From Pseudochelatococcus sp047501465 (GTDB lineage Bacteria > Pseudomonadota > Alphaproteobacteria > Rhizobiales > Beijerinckiaceae): a stretch of DNA of 64,000 bases. Under the pieces are notes generated by a model. The model did no database searches, had not been told where the DNA came from, and saw nothing but the letters and a program-made list of their open reading frames with translations. How positions within the stretch are numbered: position 1 is the first letter of the stretch; each line of letters opens with the position of its first letter. The stretch is from NCBI RefSeq assembly GCF_047501465.1, contig NZ_JAZDRL010000002.1, forward strand, positions 744,001 through 808,000, given 5' to 3'. This document shows, piece after piece, positions 34,473 to 42,498 of this stretch. The position numbers were made by a program, and so were the translations under genes.

Positions 34473-35924
34473 ATGTCTATCGGGTTGAAATTTCATAATA
34501 CGCTCACCCGTGTGAAGGAAGATTTTAAACCGGTCGATCCGCAGGCTGTGCGGATGTATGTTTGCGGCCCAACGGTTTATGATTTTGCCCACATTGGTAA
34601 CGCGCGCCCTGTGATCGTGTTTGATCTCGTGTTCCGCTTGTTGCGCCACATCTATGGTGAGAATGCAGTTACCTATGTGCGCAACTTCACCGATGTCGAT
34701 GACAAGATCAACGCTCGCGCCGCCCGCGATTTTCCCGAATTGCCTTTGAACGAAGCCATCCGCCGTGTGACAGAAACGACGGAAGCGCAATATCGTAAAG
34801 ATACGCAGGCGCTGGGTGTGTTGCATCCTACCGTTGAGCCGCGAGCGACGGAGCATATTGCTGAAATGCGCCTGTTGATCGAGCGGTTGATTGCGCGCGG
34901 CTTTGCCTATGTGGCTGAAGATCATGTGCTGTTTTCAGTTTCGGCGATGGAGAAGGCAGCAGATAGGGCCCCAGGCCTGTTGCCGCATTATGGCGCTTTG
35001 GCACGCCGTTCGCTTGATGACATGCTGGCCGGTGCGCGGGTCGATGTTGCGCCTTATAAACGTGATGCAATGGATTTTGTTCTGTGGAAGCCCTCCACCG
35101 ACCAGGAGCCTGGCTGGGAAAGCCCCGCAGGAATTGCGCAAAAGGGGCGGCCCGGCTGGCATATCGAATGCTCGGCAATGAGCTGGCGACACCTGATTGA
35201 GAATTTTGCAGGCCGCTTGCGGTGCGATGATCCTGCTACCCGTCAGACGTTTGATATCCATGCTGGCGGCATTGATCTGGTGTTCCCGCATCACGAAAAC
35301 GAAATTGCGCAAACATGCTGCGCTCTCGATACTGAGCGTATGGCCAACTACTGGCTGCATAACGGACTATTGCAGGTTGAGGGTGAGAAGATGTCGAAAT
35401 CGCTCGGCAATTTCATCACCATTCATGATCTTCTTGAAAAGGATGTATTCGGCGGTCGTTCATGGCCGGGGGCGGTGCTGCGGTTTGCGATGCTGCGCAC
35501 GCACTATCGTCAGCCGATCGACTGGACCGTGAAAGGGCTTGAGGAAAGCGCCCATACTCTGACAAGCTGGGCGCAGATCACGCAAGATATCGAGGCTGCT
35601 GAAACAGTGCCCCCTGAGCTGATGGACGCGCTGGCGGATGATCTCAATACGCACATGGCGATAACGGTATTGCACGGTCTGAAATCAGCCGGGCGTTTTG
35701 CTGAGCTTAAAGCAGGTGTGGCACTTTTGGGGATTGATCTGACGCAAATGGCACAGCAAGTTAAGGTTGATCTTCCAGATGCGCCAGAAATCGAGGCATT
35801 GATCGAGGCGCGCCAGACCGCGCGTGCCGCAAAGAATTGGGCGGAAGCAGATAGAATCCGCAAAATTCTATCTGATAAAGGCGTTACTCTCATCGATAAC
35901 AAGGATGGCACCAGTATGCGCTGA
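34473..35924 (+). CDS. cysS: cysteine--tRNA ligase
   Basis: This 483-residue class I synthetase has the zinc and ATP-binding start YVCGPTVYDFAHIGNAR (HIGN signature), a GRPGWHIECSAM block with zinc Cys, the FPHHENEIAQ zinc His residues, and the KMSKSLGNF (KMSKS) motif. It charges tRNA-Cys. The ATG at 34473 has GAGGG 8 nt upstream; an upstream GTG at 34452 is in frame but less likely. A bidirectional terminator follows. Full length. Confidence 0.97.
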   Translation: MSIGLKFHNTLTRVKEDFKPVDPQAVRMYVCGPTVYDFAHIGNARPVIVFDLVFRLLRHIYGENAVTYVRNFTDVDDKINARAARDFPELPLNEAIRRVTETTEAQYRKDTQALGVLHPTVEPRATEHIAEMRLLIERLIARGFAYVAEDHVLFSVSAMEKAADRAPGLLPHYGALARRSLDDMLAGARVDVAPYKRDAMDFVLWKPSTDQEPGWESPAGIAQKGRPGWHIECSAMSWRHLIENFAGRLRCDDPATRQTFDIHAGGIDLVFPHHENEIAQTCCALDTERMANYWLHNGLLQVEGEKMSKSLGNFITIHDLLEKDVFGGRSWPGAVLRFAMLRTHYRQPIDWTVKGLEESAHTLTSWAQITQDIEAAETVPPELMDALADDLNTHMAITVLHGLKSAGRFAELKAGVALLGIDLTQMAQQVKVDLPDAPEIEALIEARQTARAAKNWAEADRIRKILSDKGVTLIDNKDGTSMR

Positions 35925-36087
35925 TCTTCGCATCAGCTGGAGCCCAAAATGGCGACAATCGAAAACCAGCACGCAGCACAGTCACGCACGTGAGCGCGGG
36001 AAGCGCAGAGAGTTGCCGGTGGCGGATCACCATGGCGCGAACATCAGCGCATACTGCGACCAGGTATGGTCTTTTAAATCAACAATG

Positions 36088-36116
36088 AAAAAGAGCGCCG
36101 ATGTGGCGCTCTTTTT
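36088..36116. terminator. bidirectional rho-independent terminator
   Basis: AAAAAGAGCGCC and GGCGCTCTTTTT form a perfect 12-bp stem with a 5-nt loop. T-runs lie on both sides, so it can end both cysS (plus) and the convergent LOG gene (minus). Confidence 0.9.
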
Positions 36117-36150
36117 ATGGATCTCATTGATACAAGCTAATCTAGGTTGT

Positions 36151-36759
36151 TTAAAACCGCTCGCCGATAACGGCTACTTCTGGTGCCGGCTCGACCATTT
36201 CGGTGCGATCTGCTGCCGTTTCGAGCATCGGGATAACGCCCTCACCCTTTTCCGCGACCAGATAGGTAAGCCCCAGGCCTGGGCGGATAAAGCCGGAGAG
36301 GTTCATGTGTGCAAACAGCGACAGCAGCGGGCGCCAAAAGCCCTTGATGTCGAGCATCAGGATCGGCTTCTTGTGGCGGCCAAGCTGTGACCATGTCATC
36401 TGTTCAACCAGCTCCTCCAGTGTGCCAATGCCGCCGGGCAGTGCGACGAACGCATCTGCGCGCTCGAACATCAGACGCTTGCGGGTGTGCATGTCGGGAA
36501 CGATGATCGTTTCCTGCACATCCTGTAGCAGGCTCTCACGCTGCTTCAGAAAGTCAGGAATGATACCCGTCACTTCACCGCCTGCCTCAAGAACGGCGCG
36601 CGCGGTGTCACCCATAAGGCCGATGCTTCCGCCCCCATAGATCAGCCGGATACCGGATTTCGCCATGGCTGTGCCAAGCGCAATCGCTTCCTCGGTAAAA
36701 ACCGGGTCGTTGCCGTTGGCAGAACCGCAATAAACGCAAATTGATCGAATCGTGCTCAT
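36151..36759 (-). CDS. LOG family protein (nucleoside 5'-monophosphate phosphoribohydrolase)
   Basis: This 202-residue Rossmann-like protein has ICVYCGSANGNDP, the GGGSIGLMG block and the catalytic PGGIGTLEELVE motif with MHTRKRLMFERADAF before it. Family members (TIGR00730/LOG) split cytokinin riboside monophosphates or AMP into base and ribose 5-phosphate. In bacteria the physiological substrate is often unclear. It is convergent with cysS. AMP nucleosidase (amn) lies about 1.7 kb away. Confidence 0.9.
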   Translation of the reverse strand: MSTIRSICVYCGSANGNDPVFTEEAIALGTAMAKSGIRLIYGGGSIGLMGDTARAVLEAGGEVTGIIPDFLKQRESLLQDVQETIIVPDMHTRKRLMFERADAFVALPGGIGTLEELVEQMTWSQLGRHKKPILMLDIKGFWRPLLSLFAHMNLSGFIRPGLGLTYLVAEKGEGVIPMLETAADRTEMVEPAPEVAVIGERF

Positions 36760-36830
36760 GATTATGATTTGAACTGCTGCATCAAAACGGTCAAGACCAG
36801 ATTATTCATAGATGTGATGATATTCACGTT

Positions 36831-36848
36831 ATGGCGGGCTGCAAATGG
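36831..36848 (+). repeat. short intergenic repeat, diverged copy
   Basis: ATGGCGGGCTGCAAATGG differs at two positions from the 18-nt core found at 17202 and 47341. It lies between the LOG gene and the LysM gene. Confidence 0.5.
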
Positions 36849-36997
36849 CCTTTGTAGCCGACATTGTCGCACGCTCTGCGGAATATATGTTCCGCAGCGA
36901 GCTTTTGAATGCAAGTGTTTCATAGCATGCGACAAATAGCCTTGTGCAGTATATAACCATTACGGCATATCGGTTTTGTGCGGGAAGGGTAGCGTTA

Positions 36998-38341
36998 ATG
37001 GCGTCGAAAAAGGTACAGATGGCGCTTCTTGCTGGAGCTAGCGCACTTCTTGCGGGGGCCATTGTGCTGTGGGGTCTGCCATCAAAGGATGAGGCGGGTG
37101 CGCCGTCTGAAACGATGATGCAGGCTGATATTATCCCCAATCCTGATGCGCCACTGCGTGATTCGACCCAAGGGGGTGAGAGGCAGGCTCTTTCTCCACA
37201 GCAGATTGCAGAAGCACTTGCAGCAGATCCTGCAAATCGTACAGACACAAAAGAGCCAGCTCCCATACAAGACTTACAGGCGGCAAGCAGCGCAGTGACA
37301 CCGATTTTCGATGTTGTGCGCATCGGCCCCGCTGGCGAGGCCGTGATTGCGGGCCGGGTTGCTCCGGGTAAAACGGTGGAATTACTCGTGAATGGGAAGG
37401 TTTATGATCGGGTGCAGGCACATGCATCCGGTGCATTTGCGCTTACCCCGCCGACGCTTCCGCCCGGTGATCATCAGCTGACTTTGCGCGAAGTTGGCTC
37501 CGGTGGCGTTGGCACGCTGTCGCGCCAATCTGTGACTGTCGTGTTATCTGCTGATCTCGCATCATCACCCGTTGTGGCGCTGACAGAGCCAGATAAGCCA
37601 ACGATTGTCCTTGCCGGACCAGGCCTCGTGACGCGTCAACCCGCGGATGAAAACCTGATTGAGGAGGGGGATGAGCCTTTAGATGCGGAAGAGCTGGCTG
37701 CCGATTCTTCAGGCGCTGACAAGACGCAACTCACCGTGTCTTCAAACCTGCCACAGGTGGTTTCTATCGCCACTGTTGAGGCTGAGGCGGGGCGGCTTTA
37801 TGTATCCGGCACGGCGCCAAAGGAGGCTTCCGTACGGCTTTATCTCAACGACACATTTCTGGCTGCTGGTAAGGCTTCCATGCGGGGCACGTTCTCATTC
37901 ACAGTCAATTCCGGAATTGATGATGGTGAATATCGCGTGCGCCTGGATGAGGTTGCGCCTGCTGATGGTAAGGTATTATCGCGGGCTGAGGTGCCGTTTG
38001 TGGTGCAGAACGCAAAGCTGGAGTCGTCAACTGCCCAGCAGGCAACAGTGCCTTCCGAAGCGGCACCGGATACGCAACAGCTTGCTGAGACGTATGGCAG
38101 TGCGGCTCGCAGCACGGTGTTGTCAGATGACGGCTCGCATGTTGTGGTGCCTGAGGTGCGCACAACCCGTGTGGAGCATGGCGACAGCCTTTGGAGCATT
38201 AGCCGGCGGGCATATGGCGAAGGAACGCGCTATACGGTGATATATGGAGCGAATCAAAAGCAAATTCGCAATCCTGATTTAATTTATCCGGGGCAGCTGT
38301 TCGTTGTGCCGGGCAATGCGGAAAAACCCGCCACTGATTAA
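36998..38341 (+). CDS. membrane-anchored LysM domain protein
   Basis: This 447-residue protein has an N-terminal membrane anchor or uncleaved signal (VQMALLAGASALLAGAIVLW). Next is a long Pro/Ala/Glu-rich linker, and two Ig-like/bacterial big domain-like repeats (GEAVIAGRVAPGKTVELLVNG and AGRLYVSGTAPKEASVRLYLN, each followed by a GxxxLTPP or FSFTVN segment). At the end is a C-terminal LysM of about 50 residues (TTRVEHGDSLWSISRRAYG, NPDLIYPGQLFVVP). LysM binds peptidoglycan. The overall layout is common in Hyphomicrobiales; its exact role is unknown. The ATG at 36998 has GAAGGG 9 nt upstream. Confidence 0.88.
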   Translation: MASKKVQMALLAGASALLAGAIVLWGLPSKDEAGAPSETMMQADIIPNPDAPLRDSTQGGERQALSPQQIAEALAADPANRTDTKEPAPIQDLQAASSAVTPIFDVVRIGPAGEAVIAGRVAPGKTVELLVNGKVYDRVQAHASGAFALTPPTLPPGDHQLTLREVGSGGVGTLSRQSVTVVLSADLASSPVVALTEPDKPTIVLAGPGLVTRQPADENLIEEGDEPLDAEELAADSSGADKTQLTVSSNLPQVVSIATVEAEAGRLYVSGTAPKEASVRLYLNDTFLAAGKASMRGTFSFTVNSGIDDGEYRVRLDEVAPADGKVLSRAEVPFVVQNAKLESSTAQQATVPSEAAPDTQQLAETYGSAARSTVLSDDGSHVVVPEVRTTRVEHGDSLWSISRRAYGEGTRYTVIYGANQKQIRNPDLIYPGQLFVVPGNAEKPATD

Positions 38342-38420
38342 GTAGCGGCAATGATAAAGAGGCGACGCTTGATATTGCAAATCGAGCGATAGCATCAGTG
38401 TTAGTGAAAGGGAGCAGCGG

Positions 38421-39905
38421 ATGACCGCCGCTATGTCTGGTATGAATGCCGGTTTTGTATTGTGTGAGAATGCTTCTGAGGCTGTCGATCGGCTTGCTGC
38501 TCTTCATGATGAAGCGCTCGCCGCACAACGCCGCGCGCTGGATGCTTATGTGACGAAGCACGTCATTCCCGATGCGGCAACGCGGGCAGCCTTTTGCTAC
38601 CCCGAACTGCGTGTAGAGTATGAGCCGGATGGTTCGATCCCGGTCAATGCGCGGGCTTATGCGAAGTTTCAGCGGGCGGGGGTATATGCCACCACTGTGA
38701 CTCAGCCCGAGGCATTCCGTAATTATCTCACCGATCAGCTGACATTCCTGATGCAGGATTTCAACGCGCGTGTGCTGGTCGGACGTGGGCAGCAGGAAAT
38801 TCCCTATCCTTATGTCATCGAGCATGGCGACGAGCTTGGTGGCGCTGGCGGTACTGCGGTTGAGCTGGCACGCCATTTTCCGGTGCCCAACCTCACCGAG
38901 GTGGGCGATGAAGTATCCGATGGCTTATGGAATTATAGTAACGGGCAGCCGCTGCCATTATCGTTGTTTGATGGAGCGCGGGTCGACTTTTCGTTGCGTC
39001 GCCTGGTGCATTATACTGGTACGGATTGGCGTCATATTCAGCCGTGGATATTGCTGACGAACTACCATCGTTATGTTGATCAGTTCATCCGCATGGGGCT
39101 TACATATCTGCAAGAGGGCGGGCGCTATACCAAGCTCGTACTGCCGGGAAACACGATCATCGAACGTGGTATGCCGGAAGATGAGGCGATTGCGCTTGCT
39201 GCAGGCGTTGCATGGCATCGCTTCCAAATGCCAGCTTATCATCTAGTGGCTGAAGACGGGCATGGTGTGACGCTTGTCAACATCGGCGTAGGGCCGGCTA
39301 ATGCCAAGAACATCACAGATCATCTCGCGGTGTTGCGGCCGCATTGCTGGTTGATGATTGGCCATTGTGGCGGGTTGCGTCAATCGCAGGCAATTGGCGA
39401 TTACGTTCTTGCGCATGCCTACTTGCGGCAGGACAACATCCTTGACCGTGCAGTTCCACCGGAGATTCCAATTCCTGCATTGGCTGAAATTCAGGTGGCG
39501 TTGCAGCAGGCTGCTGCCGATATCACGGGAGATCGGGGCGAAACGCTTAAAAAGCGGCTGCGTACGGGGACGGTTGTCACCTATGATGATCGCAATTGGG
39601 AGCTGCGCTGGTCACAGGAGCGCCGCCTTATCAATCTGTCGCGTGCGATTGCAGTTGATATGGAAAGCGGCACGATCGCCGCGCAAGGCTATCGTCTGCG
39701 CGTGCCTTATGGCACGTTGCTCTGTGTATCTGACAAGCCACTTCATGGTGAGATCAAGTTACCAGGTGCGGCAAATGCTTTTTATGAGCGGGCCGTAGGC
39801 CAGCATTTGCGGATTGGTCTAGCGGCGCTTGATCTGCTTCGCAGTCAGCTGCATTCATTGCATTCACGCAAACTGCGCAGCTTCGACGAACCACCATTCC
39901 GGTGA
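38421..39905 (+). CDS. amn: AMP nucleosidase
   Basis: This 494-residue enzyme hydrolyses AMP to adenine and ribose 5-phosphate. The N-terminal AMP nucleosidase domain includes RVEYEPDGSIPVNARAYAKF and YTGTDWRHIQPWILLTNYHRYVDQF. The C-terminal nucleoside-phosphorylase-like domain includes VNIGVGPANAKNITDHLAV, HCGGLR and AVDMESGTIAAQGYR. AGGGAG precedes the ATG by 6 nt. It is 79 bp downstream of the LysM gene. A strong hairpin follows. Confidence 0.95.
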   Translation: MTAAMSGMNAGFVLCENASEAVDRLAALHDEALAAQRRALDAYVTKHVIPDAATRAAFCYPELRVEYEPDGSIPVNARAYAKFQRAGVYATTVTQPEAFRNYLTDQLTFLMQDFNARVLVGRGQQEIPYPYVIEHGDELGGAGGTAVELARHFPVPNLTEVGDEVSDGLWNYSNGQPLPLSLFDGARVDFSLRRLVHYTGTDWRHIQPWILLTNYHRYVDQFIRMGLTYLQEGGRYTKLVLPGNTIIERGMPEDEAIALAAGVAWHRFQMPAYHLVAEDGHGVTLVNIGVGPANAKNITDHLAVLRPHCWLMIGHCGGLRQSQAIGDYVLAHAYLRQDNILDRAVPPEIPIPALAEIQVALQQAAADITGDRGETLKKRLRTGTVVTYDDRNWELRWSQERRLINLSRAIAVDMESGTIAAQGYRLRVPYGTLLCVSDKPLHGEIKLPGAANAFYERAVGQHLRIGLAALDLLRSQLHSLHSRKLRSFDEPPFR

Positions 39906-39939
39906 TGTAAAAACCACACCCCAGCTATAAACAGGAGCT

Positions 39940-39972
39940 CCTCATGTCGGAGGGAGAAAATCCGACATGAGG
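39940..39972 (+). terminator. perfect 12-bp inverted repeat after amn
   Basis: CCTCATGTCGGA and TCCGACATGAGG pair perfectly around a 9-nt purine-rich loop (GGGAGAAAA), 34 bp past amn. No T-run follows, so it may be a terminator stem, an mRNA stabiliser or a protein-binding site. Confidence 0.5.
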
Positions 39973-40037
39973 GCATGTAAAAGCCACGCATATATTTTAA
40001 GTGGTAGGGCTATTCTATTGTGCGGCCTTGCAGCCTA

Positions 40038-40637
40038 TTACTGCGGGCGCGGTGTGTTAAGCTGTCGTGCTCCCATTAAATTCTTGAAGGCAAGGAATGC
40101 AGCACGATTGTTATCATACCATAATTCCAAAAATTGCGGTGCTTGCCGTGTTATTGTAGCGATCAACTGATCGAGTACACCAATCAGCTGATCGAGGTGA
40201 ATTTCGCGCATGTCCACGGGCATCTTGTCCAACAAGGCGCCATAAGCTTTGATTGCTTCATGATGATCGTTAAGCAGCGCCCAGGCAAGACCCGGCGTGC
40301 CGTCTGCGTCCTTTGCGGCGATCAGCTCAGCGAGGTGAGCTTCGCGCATGCTCTCGGGCACCTTGTCGAGCAAGGTGCCATAGGCGCCGATTGCCTCATG
40401 CTTACCGTTCATCAGCGCCATGAGAAGACCCTGCGCGCTGTAAGTTGCCTTTGTAGTGACAGGTAGGGCGCTTGGTAGAATAAAATTAGAATTGTTTTTA
40501 GTAGAATTTATGGGCGGCTGATTGACGTTGTAAGAAGATAATATGTTTGAAAACACCAGCTGCGTTGTGTTTCTGGAAAGGGGAGGTATGCTGGATAAGG
40601 CTTGATTTATCGTGTGATTAGCCGAATGATTTCTTAT
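40038..40637 (-). CDS. tandem-repeat protein with non-standard start, candidate effector or start-lost pseudogene
   Basis: The frame contains two 46-residue helical repeats (GLLMALMNGKHEAIGAYGTLL and GLAWALLNDHHEAIKAYGALL, each followed by DKxPxxMREiHLxxLI), of ankyrin-like character. The N-terminal part is rich in Asn, Ser, Thr and Pro. The reading frame is open up to a TGA at 40776-40778, and protein-like composition continues upstream of the first usual start (GTG at 40556, without a ribosome-binding site). AGGA lies 6 nt before an in-frame ATA at 40637, giving 199 residues, so a mutated or rare start is likely. A strong promoter is upstream. No signal peptide. I cannot name the family. 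It may be a host-directed effector, still active or recently broken. Confidence 0.55.
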   Translation of the reverse strand: MRNHSANHTINQALSSIPPLSRNTTQLVFSNILSSYNVNQPPINSTKNNSNFILPSALPVTTKATYSAQGLLMALMNGKHEAIGAYGTLLDKVPESMREAHLAELIAAKDADGTPGLAWALLNDHHEAIKAYGALLDKMPVDMREIHLDQLIGVLDQLIATITRQAPQFLELWYDNNRAAFLAFKNLMGARQLNTPRPQ

Positions 40638-40751
40638 TGGTAATCCTGAAAATAACGAAGAACTTGCGTGATTAGCCCAATTCTGAAATAAATTTCCAAG
40701 TTGATTGTTAGTATAGTTTCTGTCGCGATCACGCTCATTTCCGGTTCTTTG

Positions 40752-40779
40752 ATTATCTGCGCGAGGAATAAATTGTCAA
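40752..40779 (-). promoter_or_regulatory. strong promoter for the tandem-repeat gene
   Basis: On the minus strand a perfect TTGACA (40774-40779) is separated by 16 bp from GATAAT (40752-40757), five of six -10 positions matching. Transcription would start near 40745, about 110 nt upstream of the ATA at 40637. The region is AT-rich. Confidence 0.6.
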
Positions 40780-40889
40780 TTATTTGTAATTCTATTAAAA
40801 TTTCTTATTAATACTTGATAAAAAGAATACTTTCTCGATATAATAAAAATCGATCAATATGTCAAATGTATTACATGCTGAACCTTTGT

Positions 40890-41681
40890 TTACCGTGCAG
40901 TAATGAGGTTTCGTAGGGTTATGATGGTGGATGCATCTGCTATGCCATCTATCCGTTCAGGCCGAAAGTGGCGCTGAAATGCGCGTAGTACTGCTTCCGT
41001 TTCAGGACCGTAGTAGCCATCGATGTTGATCCCATAACCATAGAGCGCGAGCATTGCTTGCAAGGCTTCAACGGGTTGGCCGCTTTCGCCGGGGGACAGG
41101 AAGCGCCCTCCTTGTAGTGGCGCAGGGGGTGCCCAATGGCCAATGCCTGCCTTAGCTAGTGCTTCCCAGGGAAATGCCTCGCCAGGATCGCGTTTGCGCA
41201 GCGGTGCGATATCAGAATGTGCTAAAACCCGATCAGCCCGAATATTCCAGCGGGTGATAATGTCGCGCGAAAGCGCGATTACGGCTGCAATTTGCTCCTC
41301 CGGATAGGGTGCCATTGTTTCAGGTGTTGCTGGATCGCGTGAATGTCCGGGGTGCGCGATTTCAATGCCAATAGAGGCGGAGTTAATATCGTGTTCATTG
41401 TCCCACACGCCAGCGCCCGCGTGCCATGCCCGGCGCGCTTCTGGAACGAGCTGGAGGATGTGACCGTTTTCAAACACGAAATAATGCGCTGAGACTTCCG
41501 AAGTTGCATCGCAAAGCCGGGTGAGAGCCTGCCCGGAATCGCTCATATCCGTATAATGCAGTAGCAGCATGTCCGGCCGTCGGGGGGCGTCAGTATTCTT
41601 GAGAGGGCGCCGCTCGCCATGATTGGGGGAGGGAAAGACCTTTGCGGCAAAGGGGCTGTCGGGCGTTGGGCGGGCGGTCAT
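40890..41681 (-). CDS. N-acetylmuramoyl-L-alanine amidase with peptidoglycan-binding domain
   Basis: This 263-residue protein has an Amidase_2 domain: zinc His in LLLHYTDM (about residue 42), SAHYFVFENGHILQLVPE, RAWHAGAGVWDNEHDIN, SIGIEIAHPGH, and the second zinc site in VLAHSDIAPLRKRDPGEAF. A C-terminal PG_binding_1 domain follows (GQPVEALQAMLALYGYGINIDGYYGPETEAVLRAFQRHF). It cleaves the MurNAc-L-Ala bond in wall recycling or turnover, as AmiD/AmpD proteins do. I see no signal peptide from this start; an in-frame ATG at 41759 adds 26 residues that also lack one. Start is uncertain. Confidence 0.88.
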   Translation of the reverse strand: MTARPTPDSPFAAKVFPSPNHGERRPLKNTDAPRRPDMLLLHYTDMSDSGQALTRLCDATSEVSAHYFVFENGHILQLVPEARRAWHAGAGVWDNEHDINSASIGIEIAHPGHSRDPATPETMAPYPEEQIAAVIALSRDIITRWNIRADRVLAHSDIAPLRKRDPGEAFPWEALAKAGIGHWAPPAPLQGGRFLSPGESGQPVEALQAMLALYGYGINIDGYYGPETEAVLRAFQRHFRPERIDGIADASTIITLRNLITAR

Positions 41682-41759
41682 GATGTGTTGGCCTGGTGTG
41701 TGGCGGGAGGTTTCTCTATATCTTCTCCCGCCTGAGCTCGCAAATGGTGCTGCGTTCAT

Positions 41760-42498
41760 GTTGGCGCTAACGATAACATCTGCACTCTCTCATGCTGGTT
41801 GGTGATGGTGAGCGGTCAATCCAGTGTGATCAACTGTTGGGTAGAGATGAGGGGCTGGCGATATGCAAAATGCCTAGATGGTCGCCAATTCCAGGGCGCG
41901 AATTTCCCTGTTGAAATCTCCCTGAATGCTTGACAAAAACTTTCGATGACATTTCTGGCGCGGTTCTCGGTGCGAAAAATCGGCCTTTATGCAATTTATT
42001 TCGCCGATTTGATGCCCGATGTGCGCGTTGTCAATTTTTTGCCGCAGGCCGTCATCTGTTTAGTTTGTGTTTTTATGAGTATAATATGGATAACAAAACG
42101 AAAATCAGATGTATAAATGAATATTTATATATGTCTTTTTGTATATCAATACGTATTATTTATTATGAACAGAAGATTGCCGCATTTGGCCTGTGTAAGT
42201 GCGCTCCATCACGGTCGGGGGGCTAGTGGAGACTGGCGTATTTGTGGTCATGATTTCGGTGTTGTCTGCCTAACCTGTAGGGACGCATATCGATATTGAG
42301 ACTGATCCAGCATGCTGCTTTTGCATGTTGGTCATCTGACTAGTGAGGCCACCCCATATGGGGGAGCTCACCGCCCACCGGCAACGGAGTCTCCTGAATA
42401 TTCGTAGACCTTGTCGAAGCGTATAGCGCGCTTCGGGGAGGCTTTTTGCTGGTTTTGCCGTTGGCGAGCGTGGTGGTTCTTTGACGAGAGCAATATCC
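41760..42498. other. 739-bp region without a convincing gene; possible structured leader or small RNA
   Basis: The first 450 bp are partly AT-rich (42000-42180) and hold only short frames without ribosome-binding sites. The stretch 42300-42470 is more GC-rich. It contains a hairpin CCAGCATGC/GCATGTTGG (about 42308-42332), a GCCACCCCATATGGGGGAGC palindrome-like segment, and a GAAGCG/CGCTTC hairpin followed by GAGGCTTTTTGC (about 42415-42450). This could be a transcribed RNA with its own terminator, upstream of the lytic transglycosylase gene. I do not recognise it as a known riboswitch or 6S RNA. Confidence 0.3.

Noticed and set aside
42117..42299. 60-residue frame in the AT-rich gap before the lytic transglycosylase
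   Set aside because: Weak start context and composition typical of random AT-rich DNA; more likely part of a non-coding stretch.
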